Position numbers and translations under genes: made by a program. Positions 51,977 through 61,211 of a stretch of DNA of 64,000 nt are shown here, in pieces. This DNA comes from Gillisella vitis. Its GTDB lineage: Bacteria > Pseudomonadota > Alphaproteobacteria > Rhizobiales > Rhizobiaceae. The notes under the pieces are model-generated. The model was given only the letters and a program-made list of their open reading frames with translations. It ran no database searches and was not told the origin of the DNA. The stretch's first letter is position 1; the number at the start of each line of letters is the position of its first letter. The stretch is taken from the NCBI RefSeq assembly GCF_001541345.2, contig NZ_LMVL02000001.1, positions 310,001 to 374,000 of the forward strand, read 5' to 3'.

Positions 51977-52723
51977 ATGCAGGATATCAATCTCACCGAT
52001 CTGTTCGTCCGTCTGACGGGCAGTATCGGTCTTAATTTTGAGTTCCTGGCAACGGGATATGAGGCGCAGATCTGGCGGGATGGTTTTTTGACCACGCTTT
52101 ATCTGGTGGTTTTGCTCATTCCCGTCAGTTTGCTGTTTGGTCTCATGTTTGCGGCCTGTCTGACATCGGGCCGGTCATGGCTTTCCGCGCCGGTGCGAGC
52201 ATTTGTGGAAGTGACCCGAAATACGCCGACGCTGGTGCAGTTGATGTTCAGCTTTCTGGTGTTGAACACGGTTGTGTCCAATCTTGTCGGCGGCGCGCAG
52301 AACAATCCGTTGACACCATTTTTCTGGGTGGTTGCAGTGGTGGGCCTGCATGTGGCGGCCTTGCATTCCGAAGCCATCCGCGCCGGCATCGAAGCTGTAC
52401 CGGCCTCGACGATTGAGGCTGCTCGCGGCATTGGCTTCAGCCAGTTTCAGATCCTGCGTTACGTCGAGGTGCCGCTGGCCTTTCGGGCCTCGCTACCGGC
52501 CATCGTCAACAACCTGATCAATCTCGTCAAGCTGACGACGGTCGGCAATGCAATTGCCGTCAGCGAAATCACCTATGCATCGATCATGGTGTGGACGCAG
52601 CGTGACAATGTCATAGAGTTGATGATCGTGATCCTGGCTTTCTTCAGCCTCATCAATCTGGTCGTCGCCCGTGTCGGCCTTTGGGTAGAGCGCAAGCTTG
52701 CCATTCCGGGATATGGGTTATGA
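51977..52723 (+). CDS. Polar-amino-acid-type ABC transporter permease 1
   Basis: 248 residues, HisM/GlnP class. The periplasmic leader is followed by 'WRDGFLTTLYLVVLLIPVSLLFGLMF', a first helix with the family's 'G...T' signature, then 'FVEVTRNTPTLVQLMFSFLVL', which matches the conserved 'RGTPLLVQL' segment with Asn-Thr in place of Gly-Thr. The EAA loop is 'EAARGIGFSQFQILRYVEVPLA'. The next permease starts within its stop codon. Confidence 0.87.
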   Translation: MQDINLTDLFVRLTGSIGLNFEFLATGYEAQIWRDGFLTTLYLVVLLIPVSLLFGLMFAACLTSGRSWLSAPVRAFVEVTRNTPTLVQLMFSFLVLNTVVSNLVGGAQNNPLTPFFWVVAVVGLHVAALHSEAIRAGIEAVPASTIEAARGIGFSQFQILRYVEVPLAFRASLPAIVNNLINLVKLTTVGNAIAVSEITYASIMVWTQRDNVIELMIVILAFFSLINLVVARVGLWVERKLAIPGYGL

Positions 52724-53502
52724 TGTCGCCAATGCTTCACAACCATGCGGGCCGCAGCCCCGCCCTGCGCAATATCGCTCTCGTCGCCTTGCCGCTGGCC
52801 ATCCTGGTCTGGGCGCTGGCCGATCTGTCGCTTGGCCGTGAACTGGTGCAATGGCTTCCTTATCTCGGCTCCGGCTTTGCGATGAACATCGTTATCAGCC
52901 TTTCGGCGATGACGCTGGGGACCGTGCTGGGGGTCCTGCTTGGCATGCTGCAAATGGTGCCATTCCGGCTGGTCCGCTACCCGGCTGCGGTCTATGTGCA
53001 GGTGTTTCGCAATGCGCCGCACCTGGTGCTGATCTTTGCGACCACTTATATCTTTCCTTTCGAGATCATTGTCTTTGGCAACTATCTGTCCTTTCCCGAT
53101 TGGGTGAAGGCCATGGTCGGTCTGGCCATCCCGGCAAGCGCCTATATCGCCGAAATCACCCGTGGCGCCATCCTGTCTATTCCGACGGCGCAATGGGAGG
53201 CGGCTCAAGGCCTGGGCTTTTCGCGCTGGCAGGCGCTGCGCTGGATCATTCTGCCGCAATGCCTGCGCCGGTCGCTGCCGCCATGGATGAATGTGCTTGC
53301 CTCAATCACCATGGGGACGTCACTGGCCTCGCTGGTCGGCGTCCATGAACTTCTCCATGCCGCCACCGATGCCAGCACATCCGTGCGCCGGCTTGATTTC
53401 ACTGTCATTGCCTATGTCGTGGTGATGGCTGCTTTCTTCGCGCTTTGCTACCCGATCGCCCGTCTGACCCGCCGCCTGGAGCGCCGTTTCAAGGCGGCCT
53501 GA
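52720..53502 (+). CDS. Polar-amino-acid-type ABC transporter permease 2
   Basis: 260 residues from the ATG at 52720, overlapping the previous stop by 4 bases; an ATG at 52723 is the alternative. Blocks 'GFAMNIVISLSAMTLGTVLG', 'YVQVFRNAPHLVLIFATTY' and the EAA loop 'EAAQGLGFSRWQALRWIILPQCLRR' are those of the GlnP/HisQ class. Like its partner it has a changed 'RxxP' segment (Asn-Ala instead of Gly-Thr). The two form a heterodimeric channel for the binding protein encoded upstream. Confidence 0.87.
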   Translation: MMSPMLHNHAGRSPALRNIALVALPLAILVWALADLSLGRELVQWLPYLGSGFAMNIVISLSAMTLGTVLGVLLGMLQMVPFRLVRYPAAVYVQVFRNAPHLVLIFATTYIFPFEIIVFGNYLSFPDWVKAMVGLAIPASAYIAEITRGAILSIPTAQWEAAQGLGFSRWQALRWIILPQCLRRSLPPWMNVLASITMGTSLASLVGVHELLHAATDASTSVRRLDFTVIAYVVVMAAFFALCYPIARLTRRLERRFKAA

Positions 53503-53514
53503 GGATTTGAGAGA

Positions 53515-54300
53515 ATGATTGCAAATACCGACAATGCCATCGTCCGTTTGGAAGACGTACACCTGTCCTTCGGCCAGACGCAGGTGCTGAAGGGTATCGA
53601 CCTGACGGTCAACAAGGGCGATGCCGTGTCGATCATCGGTCCCTCCGGCTCTGGCAAATCCACCATCCTGCGCTGCATCAATGCGCTGGTGACGGCCCAA
53701 AGCGGTCGCATCACCGTGGCGGGGACACGCGTTGACCAATTGACCAAGGAAAGCGAGCGCATTGCGCTGCGCAAGCGGGTCGGCATTGTCTTCCAGCAAT
53801 ATAATCTCTTTCCGCATCTGACGGTGCTCGACAATATCATGCTTGCCCCGACCCGCATTCTGGGAACGGCAAGACGCGAAGCGGAAAAGGTCGCGCGTGA
53901 ATTGCTGGACAAGGTGCGGCTTGGCGAAAAGGCTGATGCTTATCCGGGCCAGCTCTCTGGCGGGCAGCAGCAGCGCGTGGCGATTGCCCGGGCGCTGGCG
54001 ATGAAGCCCGACCTTGTGCTGTTCGACGAGGTCACTTCGGCACTCGATCCTGAAACGGTCGGTGAGGTCTTGTGGGTAATCCGTGACCTGATCCGCGATG
54101 GCATGACCAGCATTCTCGTCACCCATGAAATGCGCTTTGCCGAAGAGATCAGCGACACCGTGGTGTTTACCGAGAATGGCCGCATCGTCGGCCAGGGCTC
54201 GCCGGAGCAGATCTTCCATAAGAGCGACAATCCGCGCATCCGCCAATTCGTCGGCGGGTTGTCGGGCCGGGGTACGGTGCGCGAAGGCGAAGGCATATAG
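53515..54300 (+). CDS. Polar-amino-acid-type ABC transporter ATPase, GlnQ class
   Basis: 261 residues. Walker A 'GPSGSGKSTILRCINAL', Q loop 'FQQYNLFPHLTVLDN', signature 'LSGGQQQRVAIARAL', Walker B 'LVLFDEVTSALDPE' and switch His in 'LVTHEMRFAEEIS' are all present. Val replaces the common Pro after Glu of Walker B, a change often seen in this class. The gene is 12 bases after the permease and 8 bases before the PrpD-type gene, so the enzyme genes downstream are cotranscribed with this importer. Confidence 0.89.
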   Translation: MIANTDNAIVRLEDVHLSFGQTQVLKGIDLTVNKGDAVSIIGPSGSGKSTILRCINALVTAQSGRITVAGTRVDQLTKESERIALRKRVGIVFQQYNLFPHLTVLDNIMLAPTRILGTARREAEKVARELLDKVRLGEKADAYPGQLSGGQQQRVAIARALAMKPDLVLFDEVTSALDPETVGEVLWVIRDLIRDGMTSILVTHEMRFAEEISDTVVFTENGRIVGQGSPEQIFHKSDNPRIRQFVGGLSGRGTVREGEGI

Positions 54301-54308
54301 GAGCCGCC

Positions 54309-55670
54309 ATGACGACGACCATAGCCGCGCCACTGACCAGCGCTTTCGCACGGGCAATTGTGCAATCTGAGCCTGACCGCGACAATGCGGCCATTGCTGC
54401 GGCCCGTACCGCGATCATTGATTTTCTGGCCTGTGCGATTGCTGGTGCAGGGGAGCGGACAACGGCTATCGTCGCAACCGCACTCGGCGGGAGTATCGGC
54501 GGCGACGCCATCCTGATCGGCAGCGCGCGCCGCGTCGATCCGCTGGTTGCTGCGGTCGTCAACGCCTATGCGGGCCATGTGCTTGACTATGACGATGTGC
54601 ATTCCAGCGTACGCGGCCACCCGACGACCGTGATTATTCCGGCATTGCTTGCCCTGGCTGCTGAGCGCGATTTTACCGCAGATGCAATGGTCGCATCCTA
54701 TGTTGTCGGGCTGGAGGCGATGGCGCGGCTGGGCCTGTCGCTTGGCGCCCGGCATTATGAGAACGGCTTTCATGCCACGGCGACCCTCGGCACGGTGGGT
54801 GCGGCGGCGGCGATCTGCCATGTGACGCAGGCATCACCAGAAGAAACAGCGGTGGCGCTTGGCCTTGCCGCCACGCAATCCTCCGGTCTCAGATTGCAGT
54901 TCGGTTTCGATGCCAAGCCCTATCATGCGGGCATGGCGGCGCGCTCCGGCCTGTTGGCGGCGCGGTTGGCCTCGGCAGGTTTCGGAGGCGCGCCGGATTT
55001 TCTGGACAATCCGGTTGGTTTTCATTCCGCCTATGCCTTTGGGGCCGGGCATCCGGAAACCGTGGTTGAGAACTGGGGTTCGCCCTGGCAGATCGTTTCG
55101 CCCGGCCTGACGCTGAAAGCCTATCCCTGCTGCACGGCCAGCCATCCGGTCGCCTCTCTGGGCATAGACCTGCATCGTGAGGGCCTTGCCGCTGACGCCA
55201 TCGACACGATCACCTTCACCTATCCGCCCGGTGCCGATGCCGCACTCGTCGTCACCAAGCCGACGAATGGGATCGAGGCGCGCTTCAGCCCGGAATATGT
55301 CTTTGCTGCCACTCTGATCGACGGAGTCCTGCGGCTCGACCATTTCGATGAGCGGCCGGTGGAACCCCGGTTGATGGCACTCGCTACCCGCGCCAGTCGG
55401 CGGCATCAGGAGAGTGCGCCCCGTATGTCGAGCGATCCGACGACGCGGTTCGTTATCCTCGATATAGCCCTTAAGGATGGCGGTACAATCCAGCGTCGGT
55501 TCGACGGTCTGCCAGGGCTTGCCGATCCAGCCGACAAATTCCGCGAGGCGACTGCGGCGGATGCCTCCTTTGCCGAAATCCCTTCGCTCGTCCGGGATAT
55601 GAGCAGCAGTGCCGATCTGCGTCGCCTGCTTGCCCTTCTCAACCAGGACGTCTCCAATACCCGTAATTGA
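54309..55670 (+). CDS. MmgE/PrpD-family protein of unknown substrate
   Basis: 453 residues. The N-terminal helical domain has 'AARTAIIDFLACAIAGAGERTTAIV' and 'YAGHVLDYDDVHSSVRGHPTTVIIPALLALA', the signature of the MmgE/PrpD fold. Later, 'HATATLGTVGAAAAICH' and 'LTLKAYPCCTASHPVASLGIDL' give the active-site Lys, Tyr and Cys region. Family members are 2-methylcitrate dehydratase, cis-aconitate decarboxylase and iminodisuccinate epimerase. Its linkage to an amino-acid-type importer and a monooxygenase suggests it processes an imported acid, for example by eliminating water or epimerising, before or after C-S cleavage. No methylcitrate-cycle genes are nearby, so propionate degradation is unlikely. 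Confidence 0.82.
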   Translation: MTTTIAAPLTSAFARAIVQSEPDRDNAAIAAARTAIIDFLACAIAGAGERTTAIVATALGGSIGGDAILIGSARRVDPLVAAVVNAYAGHVLDYDDVHSSVRGHPTTVIIPALLALAAERDFTADAMVASYVVGLEAMARLGLSLGARHYENGFHATATLGTVGAAAAICHVTQASPEETAVALGLAATQSSGLRLQFGFDAKPYHAGMAARSGLLAARLASAGFGGAPDFLDNPVGFHSAYAFGAGHPETVVENWGSPWQIVSPGLTLKAYPCCTASHPVASLGIDLHREGLAADAIDTITFTYPPGADAALVVTKPTNGIEARFSPEYVFAATLIDGVLRLDHFDERPVEPRLMALATRASRRHQESAPRMSSDPTTRFVILDIALKDGGTIQRRFDGLPGLADPADKFREATAADASFAEIPSLVRDMSSSADLRRLLALLNQDVSNTRN

Positions 55671-55702
55671 TGCCATACCCACACGCGACGAAAGACTGTG
55701 CC

Positions 55703-57004
55703 ATGACCCGCAAGAGAGAAATTCACCTCGGCCTGTTCCTGCAAGGGGCTGGCCACCATGTCTCCGGCTGGCGGCATCCGAATGCGGAAGCTGGCAGCGA
55801 AAATTTCGACCTGCTGCGTCGCGTATCGCAGCTCGCCGAGCAGGCGAAATTCGACATGGTGTTCCTGGCAGACGGGCTGACGAGCGGCGTCGATGCCCAT
55901 CCCTCGACCATTGCCCGGTTCGAACCGCTGACCCTGTTGGCCGCACTTGCCATGGTGACCGAAAAGATCGGCCTTGCCGCAACTGCTTCGACCACCTATG
56001 GCGAACCCTACCATGTTGCCCGCGCCTTTTCCTCCATTGACCACCTGAGCCAGGGGCGGGCCGCCTGGAATATCGTCACCACTTCCTATGCCCGGACCGC
56101 CAATAACTTCTCGAAGTCCCATCCCGGCCATGATGAACGCTACGCCGTCGCCGAAGAATTCGTCGATGTGGTGCGCGGCCTCTGGGACAGCTGGGATGAT
56201 GATGCCTTCATCAAGGACAAGCAGAATGGCATCTATGCCGATCCCAACAAGGTGCATCTCCTCGACCACACGGGCAAATATTTCTCGGTTAAGGGTCCGC
56301 TGAATATTCCCCGATCTCCGCAGGGCCATCCGATTCTGATTCAGGCCGGATCATCCGGGCCGGGGCAGGATCTCGCGGCCCGAACGGCCGATGTGGTGTT
56401 CACGGCCCAGCAAAGTCTTGATGAAGCACAGGCCTTCTATAAAAGCCTCAAGGATCGGGTCACCGGGTTTGGCAGGCATCCCGACGATGTCGCGGTCATG
56501 CCGGGCTTCCTGCCGGTCATCGGCCGCACGGCACGGGAGGCTGCCGACAAGCTGGCCGAACTCGACCAATGGACCGAACTGAAAAGCGCCATGCCGCTGC
56601 TTGAGGAGCGGATTGGTCATAGCCTTGCCGATTACGATCCTGATGGGCCGCTGCCGGATCTGCCGATTTCCGACCAGCTGCGCAGCCGCGCCGAACTGCT
56701 GACCGCGTTAGCCCGGCGTGAGAGCCTGACCATAAGACAACTAGCCCTGCGGGTTGCTGCCGGGCGGGGACATCATATCGTGCTCGGCACACCAGAAGAT
56801 ATCGCCGACCGTATGCAGCAATGGTTTGAAACACGCGCCGCTGACGGTTTCAACATCATGCCGCCGTTCTTCCCGGAGGGGCTGGAGGATTTCACCCGTC
56901 TGGTGGTTCCAATCCTACAAGAACGTGGCCTGTTCCGGACAGATTATAGTGGCGTGACATTGCGCGATCATCTGGGCGTATCCCGGCCAAACCTGTCCTC
57001 TTGA
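55703..57004 (+). CDS. FMN-dependent group C monooxygenase, NtaA/SnaA/DszA family (third of four)
   Basis: 433 residues from the ATG at 55703, giving the usual opening 'MTRKREIHLGLFLQGAGHH'. Blocks include 'GWRHPNAEAGSENFDLLRRVSQLAEQAKFDMVFLADGL', 'SSIDHLSQGRAAWNIVTTSYARTANNF', 'GHPILIQAGSSGPGQDLAARTADVVFTAQ' and 'DGFNIMPPFFPEGLEDFTRLVVPILQERG'. These are standard NtaA/DszA segments, less like DmoA than the two copies at 37.7-40.7 kb. It would need FMNH2 from a reductase. It is the last gene of the amino-acid-type importer operon, 32 bases after the PrpD-type gene. Confidence 0.86.
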   Translation: MTRKREIHLGLFLQGAGHHVSGWRHPNAEAGSENFDLLRRVSQLAEQAKFDMVFLADGLTSGVDAHPSTIARFEPLTLLAALAMVTEKIGLAATASTTYGEPYHVARAFSSIDHLSQGRAAWNIVTTSYARTANNFSKSHPGHDERYAVAEEFVDVVRGLWDSWDDDAFIKDKQNGIYADPNKVHLLDHTGKYFSVKGPLNIPRSPQGHPILIQAGSSGPGQDLAARTADVVFTAQQSLDEAQAFYKSLKDRVTGFGRHPDDVAVMPGFLPVIGRTAREAADKLAELDQWTELKSAMPLLEERIGHSLADYDPDGPLPDLPISDQLRSRAELLTALARRESLTIRQLALRVAAGRGHHIVLGTPEDIADRMQQWFETRAADGFNIMPPFFPEGLEDFTRLVVPILQERGLFRTDYSGVTLRDHLGVSRPNLSS

Positions 57005-57017
57005 TGAGATAAGGCTT

Positions 57018-57057
57018 CCGTCACGACGAGGATGCTTACGTATCCTCGTCGTGACGG
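57018..57057. terminator. Perfect 16-bp stem-loop between convergent operons
   Basis: Arms 57018-57033 and 57042-57057 (starting CCGTCACGACGAGG) are perfectly complementary around an 8-base loop, 14 bases after the stop of the rightward monooxygenase gene and 23 before the stop of the leftward SfnB-type gene. No T-run follows, but the very stable stem most likely marks both transcript ends. Confidence 0.7.
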
Positions 57058-57080
57058 CATTTCCAAACACCACCATGCCA

Positions 57081-58262
57081 TCAGGCGGTTTTCAGCGCGG
57101 AGTGTTTTGCGACAGGGTTTAGCTGTGCTGCTTCCTGGCGCTGCCAGCGGTCAAACGCTGCACGGCCGAGGATCGACAGGGAGGTATCTTCCTGCGGAGC
57201 ATGAACAAGCACGGCCTGAATGTCACGGAAGTGGCGCTCTAGCCCGATATCGGCGTTAAGGCCCGGATTGCCGATGCCGCGCACGGCGAGTTCCACGGCG
57301 CTCCGCAGCTGGCGGCCAGCAATAAGCCTTGCACGCATCAGACGTTCCGCATCGTCTTGACCGGACAGAAGCGCATCGAAGATAATCTGGCGCGCGCCAC
57401 CGACCAGCAGGTCGATTTCGCCTGATAGCGTTATGAACCGTTCGGTACGGGCGATGGGATGGCCCAGATTGGTTGGAACACGGTCATGGGCGAAATGGTT
57501 GAAGGCGGCTTGTGCCGCTTCGGCAACCCCAAGATAGATCGCCGTCAGTGCAAGTGTAATCGCCGCGTGGCCGCGATTGTCCTGCTGGGCGATTTCTGTG
57601 CCGGTCAGATCCAGAACATGGTCTAGAGGGATTTCCACATCGCTATAGTCAATATCATGCGAGCCTGTCGCCCGCATGCCCAGACTGTTCCAGTTTTCAA
57701 TCACGCTTATGCCGGGCAGTCCGTTCGGCACAATAAAGGTTCCGACGCGGGTTGGCGTTTCGTCCGTATGCGCCCAGACCAGGAAATGCGTGAGGCCATG
57801 CGCACCCGTTACGAAACGCTTGCGACCGGTGATTGACCAGCCCGTCGCGGTGCGGCGGGCACGTGTTGCCGGCAGGCCACCACGGGCTGGCGATCCAAGC
57901 TCCGGCTCGACCCGGGCTGCATTGAGCAGCAAGGGGCGCTGTTTTGCTTCGGCCAGCAGCCTTTGATAGAGATCTTCAGGCCAATGGTTTCTCAAGGCTT
58001 GGCCGAGGTGATTGAAGATCGTCATGGCGCTGATCAGGGCAACCGATGGGTCGCCACGGCCAAGAGCCGCCAAAATTTGAGCGGCATCGTAGAGCGTCCC
58101 ACCCTTGCCGCCATATCGCGTCGCAACGGTGCTTTCGAGAAGTCCGCTTTCGTGAACGGCACGAATGCCTGCCCAGGGAAACTGTCCGCTGCGGTCGGCA
58201 TCCGGCGCGGCCTTTGCGACGATCCGCACAGTTGCGTCAAGCAGGGTTTGATCATGGGCCAT
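57081..58262 (-). CDS. SfnB/DszC-type flavin-dependent oxidoreductase, acyl-CoA dehydrogenase fold (third copy)
   Basis: 393 residues. It has the helical N-domain ('WAGIRAVHESGLLESTVATRYGG'), the beta domain ('GWSITGRKRFVTGAHGLTHFLVWA', 'NSLGMRATGSHDIDYSDVEIPLD') and a C-terminal helical domain ('ELAVRGIGNPGLNADIGLERHFRDIQAVLVHAPQEDTSL'). The final segment with 'RHFRDIQ' resembles that of SfnB and DszC-like monooxygenases. It is more divergent than the tandem pair at 40.7-43.3 kb. It is the last gene of the leftward dipeptide-type importer and SsuD-type monooxygenase operon (51-base gap). Confidence 0.84.
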   Translation of the reverse strand: MAHDQTLLDATVRIVAKAAPDADRSGQFPWAGIRAVHESGLLESTVATRYGGKGGTLYDAAQILAALGRGDPSVALISAMTIFNHLGQALRNHWPEDLYQRLLAEAKQRPLLLNAARVEPELGSPARGGLPATRARRTATGWSITGRKRFVTGAHGLTHFLVWAHTDETPTRVGTFIVPNGLPGISVIENWNSLGMRATGSHDIDYSDVEIPLDHVLDLTGTEIAQQDNRGHAAITLALTAIYLGVAEAAQAAFNHFAHDRVPTNLGHPIARTERFITLSGEIDLLVGGARQIIFDALLSGQDDAERLMRARLIAGRQLRSAVELAVRGIGNPGLNADIGLERHFRDIQAVLVHAPQEDTSLSILGRAAFDRWQRQEAAQLNPVAKHSALKTA

Positions 58263-58313
58263 GGTTTTGAAGCCTTTTGAATGTCTGTCTATAAAGCCGC
58301 CGGATGACGCTCA

Positions 58314-59417
58314 TCACGCGGCGGCCTTCTTCCTGGCCTCTTCGCGTTCACGGATGCCTTCGCGGACCAGCGGCAGGACGTAGCGCCCATAATCCACGGC
58401 ATCATTGTAGTTGTCATACCCTCTGATCGAGATCAGGTCGGCGCCGAGGTCGATATAGTCCAATATGGAATCGGCGATGGTGCGAGGCGAACCCACCAAA
58501 GCGGTGGTTGCGCCGCTGGCGTTTGTGGCTGTCACTGTCGGATACCAGAGAGCCCTGTCGTGAACATCGCCGCGTTTGGCAATATCCAGAAGACGCTGTG
58601 AACCGACATTGGCTGGGGGCGGCGCGGACAAGGGTGTCCTGCTGAGGCCTTTCTCACGGTTTTCGTTCAGCGTGTCGAGAATGCGATGGGCTTTCTGCCA
58701 GGCCAGTTCATCCGTCTCGGCAATGATCGGACGGAATGTGACCCAGATGCGCGGGCGATCCTTGCGTCCTGCCTTGGCCGCCTCGGCATAGATGCGGTCG
58801 ATCTGTTGTTTGGTTTCTGCCAAAGGCTCGCCCCAAAGGCCAAAAATATCGCATAACGAGCCGCCGATCCGATAAGCAGCCTCCGACGAGCCACCGAGCG
58901 AGATCGGGATCAGGCCGTTGGTCGGGCGCACGGCACTGCGGAACTGTTTGAACTGGTAGTAGTTTCCGTTAAAATCGAAGGGTTCTGTCGAGGTCCAGGC
59001 CAGACGCAGAATGCGGATATACTCTTCCTGACGCTCGTAGCGCTGTTCTTTAGTCAGAAAATCACCCTCGCGGGCCTGCTCCTCATCACTGCCGCCGGCG
59101 ATGAAATGGACGACAACACGACCGCCGCTCAGCTGATCGAGCGTTGCCAGCGATTTCGCCGCAACGGTCGGGTAGACGGTGTTCGGACGCAGGGCGACAA
59201 TGATCTTGATCTTCTTCGTGTGGGCCAGAATGGTCGCGCCCAGCGTGAAAGGATCAAAGGAAGCGGAAGAGTAGGGGATCAAAGTGTAGTTGAAACCGTA
59301 ATCGTCCAGCGCACGCGCGTAGCGTTGCAGAAAATCGGGGTCCACCGGCGCATCGGGGATTGGGTGCAGATCATTCGATCCGTTGGCGAAACTTGCGCTA
59401 ATGAATTCAGCGGCCAT
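58314..59417 (-). CDS. FMN-dependent group C monooxygenase, SsuD-like (alkanesulfonate type)
   Basis: 367 residues, close to SsuD (about 380). 'DYGFNYTLIPYSSASFDPFTLGATILAHTKKIKIIVALRP', 'ATLDQLSGGRVVVHFIAGGSDEEQAREGDFL' and 'RYERQEEYIRILRLAWTSTEPFDFNGNYY' are the defining SsuD/MsuD blocks. Such enzymes use FMNH2 and O2 to split sulfonates into aldehyde and sulfite. No ssuE-type flavin reductase gene is adjacent. It is followed by an SfnB-type gene and preceded at 72 bases by the dipeptide-type ATPase gene, so transport and desulfonation are probably coordinated. Confidence 0.87.
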   Translation of the reverse strand: MAAEFISASFANGSNDLHPIPDAPVDPDFLQRYARALDDYGFNYTLIPYSSASFDPFTLGATILAHTKKIKIIVALRPNTVYPTVAAKSLATLDQLSGGRVVVHFIAGGSDEEQAREGDFLTKEQRYERQEEYIRILRLAWTSTEPFDFNGNYYQFKQFRSAVRPTNGLIPISLGGSSEAAYRIGGSLCDIFGLWGEPLAETKQQIDRIYAEAAKAGRKDRPRIWVTFRPIIAETDELAWQKAHRILDTLNENREKGLSRTPLSAPPPANVGSQRLLDIAKRGDVHDRALWYPTVTATNASGATTALVGSPRTIADSILDYIDLGADLISIRGYDNYNDAVDYGRYVLPLVREGIREREEARKKAAA

Positions 59418-59489
59418 TCTGTGACGTCTCCATTTGGTTTTGAGCCTTTGATGAAAGCTATGCTGAGGTCTTGTCCTGCGCGGTTGCGA

Positions 59490-61211
59490 TCACGCGAGTT
59501 CGTCCTGTTTGAAAACAGCGTGGGCAACTGAGTGCGTTGGGTGGGTGTGCCCGGACGGGATCGAGGCCAGCAGCGACCGGGTATAGGATTGGCGGGGAGT
59601 GTCGAAGACGGCTTTGACGGTGCCGTGCTCGACAATGCGCCCGCGATGCATGACCGAGACGGTATGGGCAAGCTGGCGCACCAAAGCGAGATCGTGGGAA
59701 ACGAACACATAGGTCAGACCCAGATTGGCCTGTAGCGTCAACAGCACGTCAACGATATCGGCCTGGACACTGACGTCGAGCGCTGAGGTGGGCTCATCCA
59801 GCACGATAACATCCGGCTTCAAAACCAGCGCTCTGGCAATGGCGACGCGCTGACGCTGGCCACCGGACAGTGCGCCCGGCTTGCGGCCAAGCAAATGCTC
59901 GCCCAGTCCGACGTTGGACAGGGCTTCGCGCACCCGCTCGCTTCGCTCCCGCGCAGTGCCGATCTTGAACCGGTCCAGCGGCTCGCGTACCAGATTCTCG
60001 ATTTTCCAGGTGGGATCGAGTGAGGTGAACGGGTTCTGGTAAACGAGTTGAAGATGACGCCAGACGGCTCGTCTGGACTGGGGCTTACGGCTTGAAAACT
60101 GCTCACCGGCAACGGAGATCTGGCCGCTATCGGGGTCTTCAAGGCCCAGAAGCAGCCGGATCGTCGTTGTCTTGCCGGAGCCGGATTCCCCAACCAGAGC
60201 GTGTGTAGTGCCTGATGGTACGGAGAATGTCACATTATCGACAGCTGTCAGGGATTTGCCATCGACCGTGAAGGTCTTCGTCACACCTTTGACCTCGATC
60301 TTGGTATCAACGCCCGCAGCATTGTTGAGGCTATGAAATCTGCCATCGCGCAGCTTGGCATAGCGGTCGGGATTGAGGGCGGGAACATCGGCATGCAGCT
60401 TTCTGGCATAGGCCGAAGCCGGTGCGGCAAAGACAGCCTGAGTATTGCCCGCCTCCTGCACAATTCCATCCTTCAGCACGACCAGTTGATCTGCCCGCTC
60501 GGAAGCGATTGCCAGATCATGGGTAATCAGCAGAAGGCTGATATCCAGATCCTGCTGAAGCCGCGTCAAAAGGTCGAGGATGCGCTTTTGGATCGTCACA
60601 TCCAGTGCGGAGGTCGGCTCGTCCGCAACCAGAAGGGCCGGGCGCGGCAGCACCGCAAGGCCGATCAGCACCCGCTGAAGCATGCCGCCTGACAATTGAT
60701 GCGGATAGGAATCGTAGACGCGATCCGGCTTGTCGAGGCCGACCGCCGCGAATGTGTCCAGGATCAGCGCTTTGCGGATGGCTTTGTTCTGTTCGCCAAG
60801 AAGTGCTGCCGCTTCCATGGCTTGCGCGCCGATGGTGCGCACCGGGTTGAGCGCGTTGCCGGGATCTTGCGGAACAAAGCCGATAGCGCGCCCCCGCAGA
60901 GGCCGGAACTGACGCTCAGTAAGGCTCAAGATGTTCTGGTCGTTGAACGCGATTTTCCCCGTCGCCTGTCCGCCTTGGGGCAATAGCCTGAGGATGGCCC
61001 GTGCGATGGTTGATTTGCCTGAGCCGGATTCTCCAATCAACGCCAGGCTCTTGCCTCGGTCCAGCTCGAACCCGACAGTCTTCACGACTTGGCGAGCCCC
61101 ATAGGATATCGACAGGTCTTCCACCCGCAACAGCGAAGTTGACGGCTGGAGCGCTGTAGAACCGGTTGCGAGGCCGGGGAGGGTGGTGTTCAGTCTGTCT
61201 TGCGGAGCCAT
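59490..61211 (-). CDS. Dipeptide-type ABC transporter ATPase with two fused domains
   Basis: 573 residues from the ATG at 61211, 22 bases inside the preceding permease gene; the frame stays open far upstream but that part is the antisense image of permease coding in another frame. Domain 1 has Walker A 'GESGSGKSTIARAI', signature 'LSGGMLQRVLIGLAV' and 'LLVADEPTSALDVT'. Domain 2 has 'GESGSGKTTTIRLL', 'LSGGQRQRVAIARAL' and 'IVLDEPTSALDVS'. It is a DppD-DppF fusion like the alpha-galactoside one but from a different lineage. It powers the importer whose binding protein crosses the right edge of the window. Confidence 0.87.
   Translation of the reverse strand: MAPQDRLNTTLPGLATGSTALQPSTSLLRVEDLSISYGARQVVKTVGFELDRGKSLALIGESGSGKSTIARAILRLLPQGGQATGKIAFNDQNILSLTERQFRPLRGRAIGFVPQDPGNALNPVRTIGAQAMEAAALLGEQNKAIRKALILDTFAAVGLDKPDRVYDSYPHQLSGGMLQRVLIGLAVLPRPALLVADEPTSALDVTIQKRILDLLTRLQQDLDISLLLITHDLAIASERADQLVVLKDGIVQEAGNTQAVFAAPASAYARKLHADVPALNPDRYAKLRDGRFHSLNNAAGVDTKIEVKGVTKTFTVDGKSLTAVDNVTFSVPSGTTHALVGESGSGKTTTIRLLLGLEDPDSGQISVAGEQFSSRKPQSRRAVWRHLQLVYQNPFTSLDPTWKIENLVREPLDRFKIGTARERSERVREALSNVGLGEHLLGRKPGALSGGQRQRVAIARALVLKPDVIVLDEPTSALDVSVQADIVDVLLTLQANLGLTYVFVSHDLALVRQLAHTVSVMHRGRIVEHGTVKAVFDTPRQSYTRSLLASIPSGHTHPTHSVAHAVFKQDELA

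Noticed and set aside
54309-55670. Methylcitrate-cycle PrpD (propionate degradation)
   Set aside because: No prpB, prpC or acnD-like gene is nearby and the gene is embedded in an importer-monooxygenase operon, so only the family name is justified.
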